In this document: piece after piece, positions 58,505 to 64,000 of the stretch
How the letters are laid out: every line of letters starts with the position of its first letter
Numbering within the stretch: position 1 is the first letter of the stretch
Assembly (NCBI GenBank): GCA_028583685.1
Contig: JAMXIF010001195.1
Span: 17,552,515 to 17,616,514 of the forward strand
DNA length: 64,000 nt
Reading direction: 5' to 3'
Source: Petaurus breviceps papuanus
Lineage: Eukaryota > Chordata > Mammalia > Diprotodontia > Petauridae
The notes under the pieces: generated by a model
Seen by the model: the letters and a program-made list of their open reading frames with translations, nothing else
Database searches by the model: none
Told to the model about the DNA's origin: nothing
Made by a program: the position numbers and the translations under genes

Positions 58505-60185
58505 GCTGACTTTTATGTGGTTCTTTGAGGCTTGCAAAATGTTTCAACTCATTTGAAAGTCCCTGCTGCTCTGGGAAGCAAGTGTTAATATCCTTGGAGT
58601 AAACTGAGGTCTGAGAGAGGTTAAGTAATGGAAAGTGTAGGTCACTTACGTAAGCCTGTTAATCTTGCATGAAGATGATGGATCAGGAGTTTAAACAACT
58701 TTTTTGATGCAGTGCCTTTCCTTGGGAGAGGAGATCCTTCTGAAGCTAAATGGATTTTGCAGGACAGAAGGAGATGTGCTGGGTGCTTCCTGTTAATGTA
58801 TTTTGTGCTCAGTGGCCAGTATTATGGAAGAAACAGCCACTTTTCCTCTCCTGATTGTGAGTTTTTTAAGTGTCATGACAAAATTCCATAACCGATATTT
58901 TAAGTATGAGATGTACATGGCTGGAAATGTCACAGATTGTGTGAGTATAAGGAAAAGCAGTGAAAGACTAATTGAAGAGTTAAGTTTAAGCATCATTTTT
59001 AAAGCCAAGAGGAGGATCCAGTGCCAATCTTAGGGTTGACATCTTTACAATGACAGACTGTAGTTGCTTATTAAAGCCTGATTTGTATTATTTGTTATCT
59101 TTGGGCAGCTGAAGCTTTGGTATCAATATTTCATACTAATGGACAGTTTCAATACTGTGTGCTTCAGTATGGCATTTACCATGATTTATGTTCATTTTGG
59201 CTTGATACTGCAAAATGGTCATTAATCACTGATTATGAACTGTCTGCAGGATAGACTTACAGCAGTTTCAACTAGGAAAAATTTCATTGCATGTTGGTGA
59301 CCAGTCTTGTCAAGAGTCTGACAACTAAAGAAGGCTGGCATTCTTAAAACTATACGTTATTTTACATGTACGTGTAAGAGGTTATATTTGCACTTGCTAT
59401 TTTGTTATTCCTGGACCACCTTTACTTGACATTTTCTATTTGAAGAAAATAATGTCACATAAATTAACTTGGGGCCTGAAAGAAATTAAACCAAACTTTT
59501 AAATGGCATTATAGGCAAATGTAATTTCCTTTACAAAAAGAAATTGTAAATATTATTATTTAATTACTATTGCCAAGTCTACTAGCACTCTCTCCTGTAA
59601 TTGTTACACCATTGTGGTTAAAATGAGATTAAGGTGTTGAAGATATCCTTTGCCACAAAAAAAAAAAAAGGGTTTGTAGGCTCCATGTTTGTGTTTGTGT
59701 CTGTTAATTCTTGTTCACGCTCAAGCACAAGCGCTTTTAAGTAATCATCGAGTCCATGAAATTGTCTTGAATAGTTTGATGATTGTATTTTAGTATAATT
59801 GATTTCCTTTGTGACATATGTATTTTATGCATTGAAAAACATTATTTCTAGAAGAAGACTTTTGGTTTTACCAGATAGCACAAGGGGCCCCTAACACATA
59901 AAAAGTGAAGAATTCATGATCTGGTCCATTCCTTGCTTTTTATTAGTGAGGCAGCTGCCCAGAGGGATGAAATGACTGTCTTAAGGTTATAGAATTTTAT
60001 TTTAAAATTCTCAAATCACTTATACTGTGCTTATTCTAATTCTTTATTTATGGTGATGATACTAGTTATCATCAAGAGAACCTGTGATTTTGATTTGATT
60101 TGATTTTTCTCATTAACAGTGGTGAATTTCCACTGATCATCCATGTACCCTCAGTCAGCCCCTTTTGTGACCTGTTCCTATAGAT
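58505..60185. other. Putative intron 1, few repeats
   Basis: 58515-58635 is a reversed MIR-like remnant ('tggttctttgaggcttgcaa', 'gaagcaagtgttaatatcct'). About 58640-59930 looks unique, with no gene or repeat recognised. 59940-60000 has a MIR trace. Confidence 0.4.
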
Positions 60186-60197
60186 CTATTTGAATAC

Positions 60198-60208
60198 ACA
60201 CACTCTCA

Positions 60209-60264
<56 letters not shown>

Positions 60265-60312
60265 TTCTGTCTCTGTCTCTCTGGCTCCCTCTCCCTCTCT
60301 CCCTCTCCCCTA
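60198..60312. repeat. (CT)n microsatellite
   Basis: Long pure CTCT run from about 60198 to 60253 grading into CTCTTT/CTGT/CCCTCTC variants. The leucine/serine-rich frames over it are artefacts. Confidence 0.95.
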
Positions 60313-60371
60313 ACTGAACAAAGGATTCAGATATTGAAAAAATATAATAGGTTGCAGTTACAGTTTTATAA

Positions 60372-60560
60372 ATAAGGTACAAATAGGTCATTTCCCTTTT
60401 CTTTGATCTCTTTGGGATACAGACCTAGTAGTGGTATTGATGGGTCAAAGGGCACGCACAGCTCTATAGCCTTTTGGGTGTAGTTCCAAGTTGTTCTCCC
60501 TAATTTGTAAATCAATATGGAGATAACACCACTGATGGTGTAACACAGACCTGTGAGGCA
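60372..60560 (-). repeat. L1 ORF2 C-terminal fragment
   Basis: Minus strand reads AIELCVPFDPSIPLLGLYPK then EIKEKGNDLF, the clearest example in the window of the L1 'PFDPxIPLLGxYPKE' motif. Immediate neighbour of the CT microsatellite. Confidence 0.85.
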
Positions 60561-60659
60561 GGGAATGTGACTTACCCAGGGTGATACAATTTGATACTGG
60601 GACTCCCAACAAAGATCTTTTTGACCCAAAGTAATTGTGAGGCTTAAATTAGAATGTAT

Positions 60660-60906
60660 TGAGAGAGATACAGAGGCACCTAGGTGGTTCAGTGGATAGA
60701 GCACTGGGCCTGGGGTCAGGAAATCTACCTTTAGATAGTTATTATCTGGGTGACTCTAAGCAAGTCATTCAACCTCTGCCTTTCTTAGTCCACTGGAGAA
60801 GGAAATGGCAAACCTCTCAAGTATCTTTGCCAAGAAAACCCCATGGACAGTATTGGTGTGCTATGGTCCACGGGGTCGCAAAGAGTCAGACATGACCGAA
60901 CAACAA
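60660..60906 (+). mobile_element. SINE with RTE/BovB-type 3' tail
   Basis: Head 'aggcacctaggtggttcagt', 'tgactctaagcaagtcattc', then the tail 'ctggagaaggaaatggcaaa', 'gtatctttgccaagaaaacc', 'ggtccacggggtcgcaaaga', 'gtcagacatgaccgaacaac'. The last phrase is the RTE-clade terminus shared with BovB-dependent SINEs of ruminants. Confidence 0.88.
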
Positions 60907-60909
60907 ATT

Positions 60910-61670
60910 GAGAGTGAGAGCTGACCTCAGTCAAGAAAACCTGGATTTAAAGTCTGTCTCTGGAATACTGCTGGTTATGTAACCCTGCCAGGGCAAGTCA
61001 ATTAACCCAGTAGTGTCCTTGGCATCTCTTGCAGACTCTTAAGTTGTAAAACAATTGCAGATCTGCATTGGTGGAGGGGCTTTCTCAACCAAAAATTAAA
61101 TTAAATGTGTGTGTACATATATATACACATATGCTCCTATATGTATACACATACATATATATGTGTGACCTGTAAAATGTTGCGCAAATGTGAAGTGGAG
61201 ATATAATCATGATGATGAAATCATGGTAATACCAATTCCTCCGTGGGCTGAGTTTCCCATGAAGACAAGGAGAGCTGCCCACGCCAGTTCCCCGGCTCTA
61301 TGAATAGAACTTGATTTTGCTTATTCAATGGAGAAGTACCATCAGTCCTCTTACAGTGCTGTGGTATTGGCAGGCAGCAGGCAGCCTCATTGGCTGCTAT
61401 TAGCAGAACTTCAAACACATGCTCATCTAGAAGGCTTCCATTAGTCATTAAGGGATTTTGACTTCCCTAAAAGGGTGAACTCCTTGGAGACATTCCATTC
61501 TTTGAGTCCTTTCCGTCATTCAGCTTAACTTAACAAATTATATCAAGGGTCTATTATATGCTTAAGGAAACCTAGACTCTTCTGGGAATACAAAAGAAAT
61601 TAAGAAATGGTTGCTGCCTTTAAGGTGCTTATAATCCAGTTAAGGATTTATTGATCAGCTCACTGGAATA
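60910..61670. repeat. MIR-like and antisense L2 fragments
   Basis: 60910-61040 is MIR-like ('aagaaaacctggatttaaag', 'agggcaagtcaattaaccca'). 61108-61165 is a TATA/CACA simple tract. 61510-61650 is antisense L2 3' end ('aagggtctattatatgctta', 'ggttgctgcctttaaggtgc'). Confidence 0.5.
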
Positions 61671-61799
61671 TCTGCACTTGATGCAAAGCTAGAAAAGAAT
61701 CACACCAATTTCCTTTGTCTAAAACCAAGCAGAGTTACTGCTAGAAGACTGTTACTGCTAGAAGAGGACTGTGAGTGAAAGGGTTGGGAGAGCAAGAGG

Positions 61800-63080
61800 G
61801 AGATAATGACAAAAGCTCATTGTACACCCCTCCCCCAGCTTCCTTCTCTTCCTTTCTGTCTGTGAACAGCCTAACTCTCTCCCATCCTTTAAAAAAAATC
61901 TGTAGTAGGTTATTCTATTCTTTCAAGCTCTTGCTTTTCACAACCAGACTCCTAGAAAGAAAAAAATCTCTTTGCCTCCACACTGTCTTCTCATTCACTT
62001 TTCAGCCAACGTTACTAGTGATCTCTTAATTTCCAGATTTAATGTTTTGTTTTGTTTTCTCCATCCTCGCCCTTCTTGACTCCTCAGCAGCTTTTACACT
62101 GTTGGCTGTCCTCCACTGGGGCCTGGGGAGGTGGTTTGTGACACTGTTTTTTCTTGGTTTTCCTTTTAGTTGTTTGATGACACCTCTGTTTCCTTTGTTG
62201 GCTCATTATCCAAAATATACTCCTTAAATGTGGGTAAAGCCAAGACTGTCCTTGCCCTCTCTTCTTTCACCTATCACCTCTGAGGTCAAATAGAAACTCC
62301 TCTGTTCCACAATTAAAGCCCCTTCACAATCTGCCTCCAGCTTTCCTTTCCAGTCTTCTTATAAATTACTTCCCTTCAAAACTTTCAGCCTGGAGGCTAC
62401 CTAGGATCCTCTAGGGCCTCAAGGGTGTCCCTTTGACTGAATGCAGACTTCACTTTGGATTCACTTATGGCCTCAGGTTTCCTACCTACCCCAGCACTAG
62501 TGCTCAGCCTGAGGTCATAGAACCAAATCCCCTTGAACTTGGTCAAAGAGCCTTTCTTTACCTGAGATCATAGAAGCAAGCCTTTGAGCTGTCCTCATAC
62601 TGCCTTTACATGCTAGTGCACAACAGTCCATTTCTGGGCTTTTGCCCATAGATTGTCCCCCATGTTCCCCTGCCTTTTAGAATTTCTGTTTTGGGGGCGG
62701 CCAGGTAGCACAGCGAGTAAGAGCACCAGTTCCAGAGTCGGGATGACCTGGGATCGAATGTGGGCTCAGACACTTAGCAACCACCCAGAAACACCTGGCC
62801 GCGTAACCTTGAGCCAGTTACTTAACCCCAATTGCTTTAAAAAACAATTTCTGTTTTCCTTCAAAACCTAGCTCATCGACCAACTTCTCCACAAAGCCTG
62901 TCTTCATAACCTCAGTTGCTAGTATACTTTCCTCACCCCCAAAAATGACTTAATATTTATTATATGTACTTATATGTACATTTCTCCCATGATAGAATGA
63001 AAGTCCTTTGAGGGCAGGGACTAGTTCATTTCTGTCTTTGTGTTCCCAGGGTCTAGAACAGTGAGTACTTGAAACATGTG
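61800..63080 (+). repeat. L2-like LINE, split by a SINE
   Basis: 61840-62130 reads L2-style ('ccagactcctagaaagaaaa', 'cttctcattcacttttcagc', then LDSSAAFTLLAVL). 62846-63075 resumes with 'ttccttcaaaacctagctca', 'atgaaagtcctttgagggca' and the 3' UTR end. The middle (62280-62690) is diverged and possibly a second insertion. Confidence 0.6.
62693..62844 (+). mobile_element. Marsupial tRNA-derived SINE, subfamily B
   Basis: GGGGGCGGCCAGGTAGCACA, AGAGTCGGGATGACCTGGGA, CTGGCCGCGTAACCTTGAGC and CAATTGCTTTAAAA tail. AATTTCTGTTTT flanks both ends (62681-62692 and about 62847-62858). Confidence 0.95.
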
Positions 63081-63087
63081 AACACTA

Positions 63088-63225
63088 AGTGTGTTGATTA
63101 TGTGATCTCAGGCAAGTCACTTGACATATCTGGGTGTTAGTTTCTTCATCTGTAAAATGAGAATTGGACTAGATGCTATCCAGGATCTCTTTTAGCCCTA
63201 AATCCTTTGATTCTATTGTGTTAAA
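63088..63225 (+). repeat. MIR3-type SINE
   Basis: 'tgatctcaggcaagtcactt', 'gtttcttcatctgtaaaatg', 'gaattggactagatgctatc' and 'ttagccctaaatcctttgat'. Confidence 0.75.
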
Positions 63226-64000
63226 TGTTTTTCACTTTCTTGATATCAGGCTAATCTTGATAGGGAGTGGGAAGGAGGGGAGAAAATTTCCTGATTTGGG
63301 GACAAAACTTCATGTCCACGAGGACGTCATCTTAGAACCCTAAATTAATAGTCTTTCCTTCAGCTAAATGGTAAAATTGTTTTTAGATCATTCTTTCTAT
63401 CTGTCACAACATTCCATCGTATATCCATATAATGTTCTATAGCTTACAAATAATTTGAGCATTTTTGCCATTTACAAGTCTGTAAGGTAGGATGGACATG
63501 CATTATTAGCATTCTCACTTTATTTTTGTTAAACATTTGTATGCTGTGTGCCAGGAGTGAACTGAGAGCTTCACACATATCTTATCTGAAACAGCATTTG
63601 AAATTGTTCGCAGGTAAGCTGCCATCCTGTCACAGGGGCCATGCTGACCTTCTTTGTCTAGTTCTGATTCTGGTGTATGTGCTGCCAAAGCCAGCCCTGT
63701 CACTCCCATTCTCAGATGAGGAAATGCAAAGGGCTGAGAGACTGTGGTGTTTACCTGAGGTCAGTGCCTTAGGGCTATCTTACTCTGCCTCCTGTCAGTT
63801 CTTTACATGTAACTGAGATGGAACTTTTACCTGAGTTAGCTTCCTGGCCAGTTGTGGAAATCAGTTTGTGGTTTCCCCACCCTTTTGGACAAATCTTTTG
63901 TGCAAATGGTGTCACATGGAGGCAGTGAAATAAATTATTAACACTGTTTCTGCTGTGGTCTCCACAGAGTTCGTTTTAGTCGGTGTAGACAGTTGAGCTT
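63226..64000 (+). other. Putative intron 1, distal part
   Basis: 63690-63775 is a reversed MIR core ('cagatgaggaaatgcaaagg'). The open frame at 63526-63816 overlaps it and has no domain. Nothing else recognised. Confidence 0.4.

Noticed and set aside
60190-60391. Leu/Ser- and Glu/Arg-repeat frames
   Set aside because: Translation of the (CT)n microsatellite.
11602-62844. tRNA genes suggested by A- and B-box-like sequences
   Set aside because: Each lies in a SINE copy with A-tail and target duplication. None folds as a complete cloverleaf with matched acceptor stem as far as can be judged.
58640-64000. Search for the CYFIP1 start-codon exon
   Set aside because: No sequence encoding the conserved CYFIP N-terminus was found in any frame, so no CYFIP1 coding exon is claimed.
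1-64000. A previously undescribed multi-gene system
   Set aside because: The window holds one known gene, the presumed promoter of a second, and repeats. No cluster of unknown intact genes exists on either strand.

Overview
This is a vertebrate nuclear segment, almost certainly from a marsupial and probably an Australian one. Three things point there. Coding exons split by GT-AG introns match gamma-tubulin complex protein 5 nearly residue for residue. About twenty copies of a tRNA-derived SINE resemble the marsupial WSINE1/MAR1 group. The older repeats are marsupial-type L1, RTE-tailed SINEs, L2, CR1/L3, MIR and hAT/Tigger elements. No prokaryotic genes, operons or CRISPR arrays are present. 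The species cannot be fixed from sequence alone.

Positions 1-35 kb: the 3' three quarters of TUBGCP5 on the plus strand. Sixteen coding exons (the first cut by the window edge) join without a frame break into 775 residues, ending at a TAA at 34344-34346. A 3' UTR with two candidate poly(A) signals follows. Introns carry most of the SINEs, an internally deleted Tigger1, a solo-LTR candidate, a compact 425-bp TIR element that still shows its empty site, and a dead copy of the window's first exon.

Positions 35-56 kb: intergenic and very repeat-rich. It holds a half-L1-like element (5' UTR and ORF1 but no ORF2) split by a 1.2-kb LTR. It also holds an old class III (ERV-L-like) provirus fossil with two LTRs and a tRNA-Leu primer site, itself split by an antisense L1 that contains a SINE dimer. 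Beyond that are L2/L1 nests. Mosaic insertion order can be read at several points.

Positions 56.3-64 kb: a strong CpG island at about 56.7-57.7 kb ends in a consensus splice donor (57353/57354) and is followed by ordinary intron-like sequence. In human 15q11.2, TUBGCP5 is followed in the same direction by CYFIP1, so this is best read as the CYFIP1 promoter and non-coding first exon, with the rest of the window inside its first intron. No CYFIP1 coding exon is visible.

The two genes do not form one pathway: TUBGCP5 builds the gamma-tubulin ring complex, while CYFIP1 belongs to the WAVE/FMRP actin and translation machinery. Their linkage is conserved synteny. No new protein system was found. 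The most notable items are the exon duplication, the young-looking TIR element, the nested retroelements and repeated microsatellite birth inside SINEs.
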